Source: a virus. From it: 24,824 bases of DNA. Made by a program: the position numbers and the translations under genes. The notes under the pieces were generated by a model. The model made no database searches. It worked only from the letters and a program-made list of their open reading frames with translations, and was not told the DNA's origin. The stretch is taken from the IMG/VR virus record IMGVR_UViG_3300017725_000065, positions 1 to 24,824 of that record. The stretch is one strand, 5' to 3'. The first letter of the stretch is position 1; every line of letters starts with the position of its first letter. Of this stretch, positions 17,735 through 23,834 are shown one piece after another.

Positions 17735-18799
17735 TTAACCAGCAATCAATCCGCGTCTGCTACGCAGTGCCGGATCAAGTTCGTCAGTTAATAAACCACC
17801 AGGCCTAGTCAAAATTGTGCCACGCACACCCTCTCCATAAAAATCAATGGCATTATCTTCGGCTGGGCCTACAGAAATAGCTGCATCTATTTCCTGTTGA
17901 CCGCCTAATGCGGTATTACTACTGATTGTTTGTACCGCTGGTGCAACAGATGTTAATATACTTTTGTCAGATTTATCTACTACTTCTGGTGCTGGTTGAG
18001 GCTCTGGTTGAGGCGCTGCTTCTGGCTCCGGCTCAGGTTCAGGTTCAGGTTCAGGCTCAGGCTCAGGTTCTAAAGCCTCAAGTAATTCTTCGTTTGTAAG
18101 TTCTGTCGTTTCCGTTAAGGCTGTTTCATCAGTAAAATCGTCCGTAGTCGGTTCCACATCTCCAACAAGATCGCCACCAAACGCAGCCTCTGCAGCAACA
18201 CCTACATCGTCTAAATCATCTTCTGCTTGTTCTGCTTCTTCACTGTCGCCTAAATCTATATCAAGTGCGTCACTTACATCCAAGTCAACAATGTCATCAG
18301 CACCTTCAATGCGTGTTTCGTCATCACCGTCATCACCGCCATCATCGTCTGCCACTTCATCTTCTTCTGCCTCTGCCTCAATAAAAGCAGCACCTATTTC
18401 ATCAGCCAAACGCTTTACAGTTTTAATTTCATTACTATCTTTACCAGCACCAGAACTTAAAATGCTGCCATCCGATAATTCTAATGTCGTTAAGGTATCT
18501 TTATTTGCCCCAAAAATATTTCTTCCACGAGCGCCAATATTTGTATTAACATTATCATCGCCATACGTTAATTGTTCGCCACCTTCAGCAGCCTCTAATC
18601 CAGCCTTAAAACTATCAAAGGTTGTTGCTAAGGCATTTTTATTGCCACTTTTACTAAAACTAGAACTGTCAGAAGAAATGACCGTCCTTTTGCCATCCGC
18701 GTCATATTTCTCAATTATGTTTTTGCCTTTTTTATAACGACCAACGTATCTCGTACCGTCAGCCCTCGTAAAACTATCATATGTGCTATATGAAGACAT
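17735..18799 (-). CDS. Acidic PE-repeat protein between terminase and portal, 354 aa
   Basis: The N-terminal 40 residues (SYSTYDSFTRADGTRYVGRY) are basic and Tyr-rich. About 140-240 is very acidic (runs such as EAEAEEDEVADDDGGDDGDD). About 244-260 is an (EP)n stretch, then 'AAPQPEPQPAPE'. The C-terminus (LRSRRGLIAG) is basic again. The acidic centre is likely disordered and could act as a DNA mimic or flexible tether. I do not recognise a family. GGAG lies six bases before the ATG and 10 nt separate it from the terminase stop. Its place suggests a minor head or packaging role. Confidence 0.75.
   Translation of the reverse strand: MSSYSTYDSFTRADGTRYVGRYKKGKNIIEKYDADGKRTVISSDSSSFSKSGNKNALATTFDSFKAGLEAAEGGEQLTYGDDNVNTNIGARGRNIFGANKDTLTTLELSDGSILSSGAGKDSNEIKTVKRLADEIGAAFIEAEAEEDEVADDDGGDDGDDETRIEGADDIVDLDVSDALDIDLGDSEEAEQAEDDLDDVGVAAEAAFGGDLVGDVEPTTDDFTDETALTETTELTNEELLEALEPEPEPEPEPEPEPEPEAAPQPEPQPAPEVVDKSDKSILTSVAPAVQTISSNTALGGQQEIDAAISVGPAEDNAIDFYGEGVRGTILTRPGGLLTDELDPALRSRRGLIAG
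18022..18070 (-). repeat. Hexamer tandem repeat encoding the EP tract
   Basis: On the plus strand a GGYTCA/GGYTCN unit is repeated about eight times in a row within the acidic gene, reading as alternating Glu and Pro on the minus strand. Length variation by slippage would keep the frame. Confidence 0.75.
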
Positions 18800-18809
18800 T
18801 TATCTCTCC

Positions 18810-20084
18810 TTACGCTGCAAACGGATTATAACCGCTGTCAGCATTCCTTTGAGCCGGACGTAAGCTGTCCGTAACAGTCCTAATACCCACCGCCATGTAT
18901 CTTGCACAATCGGCTGCATGCGAACTCCAATCGTGTACAGGGGTGTTCCTAAAACTACGTAAACGCTCATTATAAGCGCGGTGATACTGCCTAAGAGCTT
19001 CCAGCCCAGGTTTGCACAACTCTGCATCAAACCAGCAACGAGGGAGGAGCATTTTCGTAGCATGTATCCCATCCTCTAATGGCAATTTCGGAACAACCCT
19101 AAAGTTAATCCCCAAGTCATAAGCAGCCTCTCGCCTACTCTTCCCAGTGCTTAACTCTCTTACCTCAATGTCATGCGGTGCATGATGCAATGAATATAAA
19201 TATTCTTTCTGCTGGAGAACCTTCGCATAATGCGGCAAGCCCTCTCCCCTATTCTCATAGTAATCAATCACATGAACAGCACGACCAACCTGTTGGACAA
19301 ACCATATAACCGTACTGTCGTTTACTCCCAGATCCCAAAAGGTTTCTACCCTAACACTTGGATCATACGGAACTGAAGTGATGCGACCCATCACATGGAG
19401 CTCCTGTAACTCCTTGCCATAAACAGCACCTGGTACATTCGCTACCCAAGAACACTCATACTCCTGGGCATACTGATCAGGGCTCATCATACTCGATGCA
19501 GCCTCTAATTCCTCATCATCCAGTATTCCGGTCTCACTCGCCTTAAATAAAGCCGTGTGCCAATCCTTCTGCCTCTCAGCAGCCTCATACAACTCATAAA
19601 AAGCATTGTGACCCCTAGGCGTTCCAATAAACAACGCCCATCCCTTACGATCACTTAAAGCTGGCCTAATGATCTCCGGAAATAAACTCTCCGGCATATC
19701 AGCCATCTCATCCAAACACGTACCATCCTGGTATATCCCACGCAGACTATCAGGGTTCTCAGCACCCAACAGCTGTATCCTAGCGCCATTCGGCAAATCA
19801 CACCGCAATTCAGTCTCGTGAAACCTTACCATCGGTATTGCACCAGCAAACTGCTTCAAATAATCCCAAGCAACCGCCTTCGCCTGACGATACGTAGGTG
19901 CAATGTAACTAAACCGTGGATTGGGCTTGTCACAAAGAATAGCAGCCCTCAACAAGTGATTAATCGCCATAACCGTCTTGCCAAACCTACGATGACATAC
20001 AACTACACCCCAGCGCTTCTCAGCTAACGCCTGGTGCAACTGGTTCTGTAATGGCCTTGGTGAATAAGGGATCTCGATGTGCAT
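18810..20084 (-). CDS. terL: Terminase large subunit (ATPase and nuclease), 424 aa
   Basis: This is the packaging motor. The Walker A-like loop is 'CHRRFGKT' at 30-37. Walker B is 'TCLDEMAD' at 122-129, with catalytic E126. The coupling motif is 'IGTPRG' at 153-158. The nuclease domain (about 240-400) shows D251 in 'FWDLGVNDST', the 'HAPHD' segment at 301-305 and D385/D392 in 'VHDWSSHAADCARY'; these are the likely metal-binding acids. The length is slightly short for the family but both domains are complete. No ribosome-binding site precedes the ATG at 20084, which is odd for an essential gene; the 271-nt leader may contribute. The acidic gene follows 10 nt after its stop. Confidence 0.95.
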   Translation of the reverse strand: MHIEIPYSPRPLQNQLHQALAEKRWGVVVCHRRFGKTVMAINHLLRAAILCDKPNPRFSYIAPTYRQAKAVAWDYLKQFAGAIPMVRFHETELRCDLPNGARIQLLGAENPDSLRGIYQDGTCLDEMADMPESLFPEIIRPALSDRKGWALFIGTPRGHNAFYELYEAAERQKDWHTALFKASETGILDDEELEAASSMMSPDQYAQEYECSWVANVPGAVYGKELQELHVMGRITSVPYDPSVRVETFWDLGVNDSTVIWFVQQVGRAVHVIDYYENRGEGLPHYAKVLQQKEYLYSLHHAPHDIEVRELSTGKSRREAAYDLGINFRVVPKLPLEDGIHATKMLLPRCWFDAELCKPGLEALRQYHRAYNERLRSFRNTPVHDWSSHAADCARYMAVGIRTVTDSLRPAQRNADSGYNPFAA

Positions 20085-20355
20085 GTGTGTGAGTGTCTTG
20101 TGTAAGGGTATTATACGTATAGTAGGAGCGCCCAGTTTTTCGGGGGGTGGGGGTCTGCCCCTGGCTAAAATAATAGGGTCATCGGGTGTGTATCCCGACT
20201 ACATTACTTGCAATTACAATAGGTTAGCTATGCTGGGCGCCTAACGGGCGCCTAGAACCAAGCATATTAAAAACAAAATCAAATCGTCGGGGGTGTCTGC
20301 CTTGTACGCGCGACCCCTGTCTCAGCCTATGCACTACACACACAAATCCATAACA
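20085..20355. promoter_or_regulatory. Terminase small-large gap with strong palindromes, possible packaging or control site
   Basis: The gap contains no ORF of note. A nine-pair stem (one wobble) CTGGGCGCC-TAACG-GGCGCCTAG spans 20233-20255 and is flanked by a second inverted repeat TATGCT/AGCATA at 20229-20266. An inverted copy of the stem arm, GCGCCCAG, lies at 20128-20135. GGGG-TCTG-CCCC at 20150-20161 forms a small hairpin, and TATACGTATA at about 20113-20122 is a palindrome with a TATAAT box on the minus strand. A terminase recognition site or a terL promoter are both possible. Confidence 0.4.
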
Positions 20356-20769
20356 CTATCCAGCTTCAGCACTCACCTCACCACCACTCCAGGTAAGTGT
20401 AATCTGTCCAGCCTGTTGCTTATCTTCTTGCTTGTCACGTAAGCCTAGTGGCTGCATCTGACGTATGTGTTTATCCATGTGATCTGCTTGTAGTCTTCGT
20501 CTCTGTACTTCAGCCATAGCGAGCTTAGGATCATCCGGTAACGCTGCTTCAACTATGTCTAGTATCTGGTCACGCATAACCTCACACTGCAAAGAACGAG
20601 CTGTACGATACTGTGTGTATGCATCTTCGTTCTCTTGAACATAACGCAAGATAGTACGCCATGAAGGTAGATGATCGTTCTCGTTGCAAATACGAGTAAG
20701 GCTTACACCTTCTGCTATTGCTTCGCAGATCTCTTCAAGCTGTGCTTTTGTTACATTACGTTTTGGCAT
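20356..20769 (-). CDS. terS: Terminase small subunit, 137 aa
   Basis: The HTH region 'EGVSLTRICNENDHLPSWRT' at 20-39 followed by 'ILRYVQENEDAYTQYRTAR' is the DNA-binding fold of Sf6-type small terminases, a family I recognise by its 'SL..IC......PS..T' pattern. A helical oligomerisation segment (about 58-105, REVMRDQI-like) follows. The C-terminus (ITLTWSGGEVSAEAG) is short and may contact the large subunit. It directly precedes the large terminase gene with a 271-nt gap. The ribosome-binding site is weak (AAGAAAAG). Confidence 0.88.
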   Translation of the reverse strand: MPKRNVTKAQLEEICEAIAEGVSLTRICNENDHLPSWRTILRYVQENEDAYTQYRTARSLQCEVMRDQILDIVEAALPDDPKLAMAEVQRRRLQADHMDKHIRQMQPLGLRDKQEDKQQAGQITLTWSGGEVSAEAG

Positions 20770-21126
20770 GTTCTTTTCTTAGAAAAAGACCTGACTAGAT
20801 TGGTTTCAGTTTGAGACAGCATAAGCGCCAGTAATAAGTATCTAGCCAGGTAAGTTAATGAAATAAAATGTTGTTAAAAAAAAACCCTCATAAATTAATA
20901 CAAGGGTTTCTCTGTATCTAGCTACGCCCAGAAGCGACCAAACCTCTGAATTCGTATGTCGTGCTGACAGCTCAAGATCCGTTTCTTTGCGACAAGATAT
21001 GGAGGAGCTGCCAGACTTTGACATTGATTAAACAATATCTGTCCAATCATATCATACTCCATACTACATTTCGTGCATTCATACAAGCAATAGTTTTTTT
21101 TCAGTCAAGCGACATGACATATATCG
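20770..21126 (-). other. Gene-free leader between early and late genes
   Basis: This 357-nt stretch carries no supported gene. It contains the intrinsic terminator at 20874-20909. A TTGACT box lies at 21103-21108 on the minus strand, followed after 17 nt by TGTATG, with overlapping TATGAT boxes at about 21045-21058. These could form a late promoter. Downstream of the terminator, GTATCTAGC is repeated at about 20838 and 20915. An RNA of about 150-200 nt ending at the terminator is possible if the promoter is real. Confidence 0.4.
20874..20909 (-). terminator. Intrinsic terminator upstream of the terminase genes
   Basis: The minus-strand RNA reads AAACCCU, a 14-base A/U-rich loop and AGGGUUU, followed by six more U. 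The stem (seven pairs) is modest and the loop large, but the U run is excellent. It lies 105 nt before the small terminase start, so late transcription from upstream must pass it. Confidence 0.65.
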
Positions 21127-21555
21127 TCAAAAGTACTCAGCAAGTATCTCATCGTCTTGGTATTTAAGTCTAGCCCAGAGCCTCACTAATGCATCTGTGT
21201 ATCTACGTTTGATCTGTCTACCATCTCGTAGTCCATTCATTCTTGCAAGCTTCTGCCATTGCGCGCCTCTTTCACGGAAGGCAGCGCTATGGCTTACAGC
21301 CCATACCATCTTGCGATCATCTGCATCCATGTGCTCGATACCCAGGTATAGCGCATTTGTATACTTATCTACTTGCTTGGGAGATGGAACCGGATGTTTA
21401 GGTTTGAATTCAGAGTAACCATATGCTGACCACTGTTGCTGATACTCAGGCCATGATCCTAGCTTCTGCTTTCGTATTGCTGGGGGAAGTGCTCGCTCTG
21501 TTTCTGCTGCCTCGAAAAATAGTTCACTGAGCTGTGCTACATCAGGGTTATCCAC
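21127..21555 (-). CDS. DUF6362-like phage protein, possible late regulator, 142 aa
   Basis: The sequence 'SELFFEAAETERALPPAIRK' near the N-terminus, 'QKLGSWPEYQQQW' and a C-terminal 'RGAQWQKLARMNGLRDGRQI' with 'KRRYTDALVRLW' match what I remember of DUF6362 proteins in phages and prophages. The last 45 residues look like a helix-turn-helix. I choose the GTG at 21555 because GGAG at 21564-21567 lies 8 nt upstream. The longer reading from the ATG at 21600 has no ribosome-binding site and begins with a poly-Phe stretch. It is the last early gene and faces the late-gene leader, so a Q- or RinA-like role in late transcription is attractive but unproven. Confidence 0.7.
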   Translation of the reverse strand: MDNPDVAQLSELFFEAAETERALPPAIRKQKLGSWPEYQQQWSAYGYSEFKPKHPVPSPKQVDKYTNALYLGIEHMDADDRKMVWAVSHSAAFRERGAQWQKLARMNGLRDGRQIKRRYTDALVRLWARLKYQDDEILAEYF

Positions 21556-21588
21556 AAGGTTTGCTCCGAAAAAAAAAACAATGCTCCT

Positions 21589-21701
21589 ATGTGTACACAT
21601 TGTGATTTACTGTGTGTTACATTTCGCGTCTGCAAATGAGTTGTATGGACACTCATTTACAACGCTGTGTATGAGCAATGTGTAACACAATGTGTATACA
21701 T
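21589..21701. promoter_or_regulatory. Cluster of TGTGT/ACACA palindromes, candidate operators
   Basis: ATGTGTACACAT (21589-21600) is a perfect 12-bp palindrome. TGTGTAACACA (21679-21689) is perfect around one central base. TGTGTATACA (21691-21700) and TGTGTTACA (21613-21621) are partial copies. The spacing and similarity suggest binding sites of one dimeric regulator before the DUF6362-like gene. Confidence 0.45.
21634..21658. repeat. Inverted repeat AAATGAGT/ACTCATTT
   Basis: An eight-base perfect inverted repeat surrounds a nine-base loop in the gap before the DUF6362-like gene. There is no U run on either side, so it is not an intrinsic terminator. It may be an operator or a leader hairpin. 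Confidence 0.55.
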
Positions 21702-21752
21702 GTCGTGAACACTTCGTGATTATAAAAACACCTCAAAAACCTAGTCAATCCC

Positions 21753-21935
21753 CTATTTTTCCACATGTCCTAATGAGTGCTCCTGAGTGCCTCTAAGTGC
21801 TGCATTTTTATTGTTCCGTTTAGATCGATTGCTCTTGATCTGCTGTAATGTGGCTAGCGTGTGATCGAAATCTTCATCGTTCATACGCATCATAAACGTA
21901 ATAATTTTTGATACGTTTTGTGTTGTTTCACTCAT
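21753..21935 (-). CDS. Small protein of 60 aa, unknown
   Basis: This is a short charged protein (MSETTQNVSKIITFMMRMND at its start) with a Lys/Arg/Asn-rich centre (KSNRSKRNNKN). It has no recognised domain. The start lies inside the end of the 72-aa gene (8-nt overlap) and is preceded by GGGGAAG, four bases upstream, supporting translation. It is the last member of the overlapping early operon before the palindrome-rich gap. Confidence 0.6.
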   Translation of the reverse strand: MSETTQNVSKIITFMMRMNDEDFDHTLATLQQIKSNRSKRNNKNAALRGTQEHSLGHVEK

Positions 21936-22146
21936 CTATCTTCCCCTTCGCTACGTCCTCTGCGTGTCTAATAACCCAGCTCAATTTCAATAATTCTTCA
22001 CCCATTTCTTCAGTCACAATGCCGCTAAACAATACCTTCGTATGCTTGTTCTCTACAGCCTCTGATGGCCTCACTGCCCAGGTAGCTAGACCGTCCTTCA
22101 CACTGACCGTGAACAACATATGTCCTACCTTGAGCTGCCTATTCAT
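21928..22146 (-). CDS. Small protein of 72 aa, unknown
   Basis: The ATG at 22146 overlaps the stop of the PP-loop gene by four bases (ATGA), with GGGGAG eight bases upstream; the GTG at 22155 is less likely. The protein starts MNRQLKVGHMLFTVSVKDGL, then 'ATWAVRPSEAVEN', and ends in a charged helix (EEMGEELLKLSWVIRHAEDV). I recognise no family. Its coupling to the PAPS-reductase-like gene suggests joint expression, not necessarily joint function. Confidence 0.65.
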   Translation of the reverse strand: MNRQLKVGHMLFTVSVKDGLATWAVRPSEAVENKHTKVLFSGIVTEEMGEELLKLSWVIRHAEDVAKGKIDE

Positions 22147-22985
22147 CCGGTACACTCCCCACCATCAGCCTGGCAAAAGAACCCTTCAATATCGAACACC
22201 CAATCGCCTTGACGATCTAAGTTGTTTTTAATTTCTTGATAGGCTACGCCATCGTAGCGAAAAGTATGTCCAAACTCTTTTTCTAACCTCGACCACCACT
22301 GCATACGATCTGGATAATCTCGCCACATCTCTGCTAATTTTAACTCGCTTTTTAAAAAACAACCGTCACAATTTGAATGTGGTGTCACACCATTGATAAG
22401 TGGTAATTTTAAATCGAAAGCTAAATTTTGTTTTGTCCAGAATTCAGCAACATCATACTTTGTTTCGCCAGCGTTATATATTGGAAACCAATTTAACCAG
22501 CGTTTATCTTTACTGTCTTTAACTCTGCGTCCTTCATCAGCTCTTATGCCAACAGTGTTATACCACGACTTCCATTTAATACTTACTAAAAATCTTTTAA
22601 TTGTTTTTACTTTTAATTCTTCCGTACACTTTCTTCTCATAGTGTTTGGAATATATTTGTTAGCTCTTATTAAAGCTTCTAACGGTTCACCATCACGACT
22701 AGCAGAGTTGTGGCTAACGGTTACAAACTTAGGCATTTGCTTTCTGTATTCTAACCATGTGATAGGCACACGCCAACGCTCGCTACACTCTTGTACAAAG
22801 TCTAATGTTTCTGGCATCTCACGCCCAGTATTTGCGAAAGTAACAACACAATCACTAGGTAATCCATTGTATGCTTCTAAAATATTATGAAGCATAAACG
22901 CACTTGTTCTACCGCCCGAAAAACTTATTTGTGTACGCCCCTCTGGTAACTCATATGCATACATACTATTCATTAGCGCCATCAT
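22143..22985 (-). CDS. PAPS-reductase-like PP-loop protein, 280 aa
   Basis: This is a member of the adenosine-phosphosulfate reductase/ATP-pyrophosphatase superfamily. The PP-loop is 'SGGRTS' at 23-28, preceded by a beta strand (QISF). 'FANTGREMPETLDFVQECSE' at 50-69 and 'GIRADEGRR' at 146-154 are further conserved family segments. Cysteines at 120, 206 and 209 (NCDGC) could hold a metal or iron-sulfur cluster. The ECG(L/I)H end of true CysH reductases is missing, so sulfur assimilation is not assured; nucleic-acid thiolation or phosphorothioation (DndC-type chemistry) is an alternative, but no other dnd gene is visible. The start is uncertain: ATGs at 22985, 22982, 22973 and 22964 all lack a clear ribosome-binding site. 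Confidence 0.85.
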   Translation of the reverse strand: MMALMNSMYAYELPEGRTQISFSGGRTSAFMLHNILEAYNGLPSDCVVTFANTGREMPETLDFVQECSERWRVPITWLEYRKQMPKFVTVSHNSASRDGEPLEALIRANKYIPNTMRRKCTEELKVKTIKRFLVSIKWKSWYNTVGIRADEGRRVKDSKDKRWLNWFPIYNAGETKYDVAEFWTKQNLAFDLKLPLINGVTPHSNCDGCFLKSELKLAEMWRDYPDRMQWWSRLEKEFGHTFRYDGVAYQEIKNNLDRQGDWVFDIEGFFCQADGGECTG

Positions 22986-23166
22986 TCAGTACCGCGTCTT
23001 CAAGCATGTTGATCTTGCCACTACCGCCACAAATCTCGCACTCAACCATCTGCACATACTCACCGTTGTTGTGCTCGCCAGGCCAATGCACGTAGTAGGT
23101 CATTTCTCTCTCTCCGTACCCTCTGCAACGTGAACAGCGAACCATGATCACATCGTCCTGGGTCAT
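22966..23166 (-). CDS. Small zinc-binding protein with two DnaJ-type CXXCXGXG motifs, 66 aa
   Basis: 'CSRCRGYG' at 11-18 and 'CEICGGSG' at 43-50 are two of the four repeats of the DnaJ central domain, enough for one zinc site. There is no J domain or substrate-binding domain, so it is not a co-chaperone. Similar mini-proteins occur in phages. The ATG at 23166 shares its first base with the stop of the VRR-NUC gene (TGATG), supporting this start over the upstream ATG at 23238. It overlaps the PP-loop gene by up to 20 nt. The function may be nucleic-acid or protein binding; only the motif is certain. Confidence 0.8.
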   Translation of the reverse strand: MTQDDVIMVRCSRCRGYGEREMTYYVHWPGEHNNGEYVQMVECEICGGSGKINMLEDAVLNDGANE

Positions 23167-23549
23167 CACTTCACCTTTAGTTTGACGAGTGGCGTCAAGA
23201 ACTCTGTTACGTCCTCGATGCTCTTGCACAGCGCCCACGCAAAACCAGCCTCAATTATCTGATCTCGCATACGACGTTGGTTCTCGTTCATCACACCACG
23301 TTTAGCTTTGAGCTCTATGAAGATCGCTTCGTTGTTGCCGGACTTGGTTGCAGTAGAAGGGCAAAACAATTCAAGGTCAGGCCAGCCATACTTTGTACCC
23401 ATCTGCTTGAGCCTGTTAATGTAGTTTATATGCCGCTTACCTTCATTAGGACTATGGTGAAATACACAACCCTCAGGCAGCGCTACATCAAGCCAGGATG
23501 ATACCTGACGCTGTAGATCGTCCTCAGTACCGCTGAATGTAGAAGTCAT
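23166..23549 (-). CDS. VRR-NUC domain nuclease, 127 aa
   Basis: This stand-alone VRR-NUC protein belongs to the PD-(D/E)XK nuclease superfamily. E9 in 'SGTEDDLQRQ', 'HHSPNEGKR' at 31-39, the G-x-P-D motif 'KYGWPDLEL' (D58) and 'IFIELKAKRG' (E79, K81) followed by Q91 form the expected active site in order. The length of about 120 residues is normal for phage copies, which act on DNA junctions or flaps in replication and recombination. It overlaps the Cro-like gene by 26 nt, with a weak ribosome-binding site (AGG nine bases before the ATG), and is coupled to the zinc-protein gene. Confidence 0.9.
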   Translation of the reverse strand: MTSTFSGTEDDLQRQVSSWLDVALPEGCVFHHSPNEGKRHINYINRLKQMGTKYGWPDLELFCPSTATKSGNNEAIFIELKAKRGVMNENQRRMRDQIIEAGFAWALCKSIEDVTEFLTPLVKLKVK

Positions 23550-23736
23550 TTGGCATTACCTGACCGTTAGTTTTCAACATGATGTTCGACATGAATTCTT
23601 GATTTGGTATGAGCCTCGCGCTATCTTCAAAACCCAAACACCAGCGACGAGCCACGGCTGCATGACTAGCACCTAGCTGACGAGCCAGTTCCGAATAACT
23701 CCAGTTATTTTGCTTTCTATATTCGTCAAGCGTCAT
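23524..23736 (-). CDS. Cro-like helix-turn-helix regulator, 70 aa
   Basis: The start is taken at the ATG of 23736, because AGGA lies six bases upstream; the longer reading to 23823 would run through the promoter region. Residues about 12-33 (WSYSELARQLGASHAAVARR) form a classic HTH. The rest (FEDSARLIPNQEF, then PNDFYIQRY) has no further domain. It is divergent from the repressor gene and first in the early operon, the place of lambda Cro. DNA binding is predicted from the motif; its target is inferred to be the same intergenic region. Confidence 0.8.
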   Translation of the reverse strand: MTLDEYRKQNNWSYSELARQLGASHAAVARRWCLGFEDSARLIPNQEFMSNIMLKTNGQVMPNDFYIQRY

Positions 23737-23738
23737 AT

Positions 23739-23759
23739 CAATTCCTAACACAAGAATTG
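23739..23759. promoter_or_regulatory. Candidate operator CAATTC-N9-GAATTG
   Basis: Inverted half-sites lie at 23739-23744 and 23754-23759, between the divergent repressor and Cro-like genes. The right half continues as CAAGAATTG, the exact reverse complement of the CAATTCTTG core found twice beyond the repressor gene. The site overlaps the -10 box of the early promoter and reaches the Cro-like ribosome-binding region, so binding would block early transcription. Confidence 0.65.
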
Positions 23760-23784
23760 TAAAAAGCTTGACTTGGATTTGCAA
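23756..23784 (-). promoter_or_regulatory. Early operon promoter TTGCAA-N17-TACAAT
   Basis: On the minus strand a -35 box TTGCAA (23779-23784) is separated by exactly 17 nt from TACAAT (23756-23761), about 20 nt before the Cro-like start codon. It should drive the operon from the Cro-like gene onward. A plus-strand TTGACT (23768-23773) with TAATTG 17 nt on is a weaker candidate for the repressor. Confidence 0.65.
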
Positions 23785-23834
23785 CCCTCTTAATTGTAAT
23801 AGGAGTTTGACCATTTGCGACAAGGTGAGATATT

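Noticed and set aside
18800-19072. Minus-strand 90-aa ORF with hydrophobic segments, possible holin
   Set aside because: It lies entirely within the 3' end of the large terminase in another frame, where the nuclease residues are conserved in the terminase frame; no ribosome-binding site is seen.
20085-20355. tRNA or structured RNA gene in the terS-terL gap
   Set aside because: No T-loop (GGTTCRA), anticodon arm or acceptor pairing could be assembled from the hairpins present.
20842-21024. Minus-strand 60-aa ORF in the late leader
   Set aside because: No ribosome-binding site, and it reads through the intrinsic terminator hairpin and its U run.
21556-21600. N-terminal extension of the DUF6362-like protein from the ATG at 21600
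   Set aside because: The start lacks a ribosome-binding site and lies in an operator-like palindrome, and the extension is a poly-Phe reading of a T run; the GTG at 21555 has a well-spaced GGAG.
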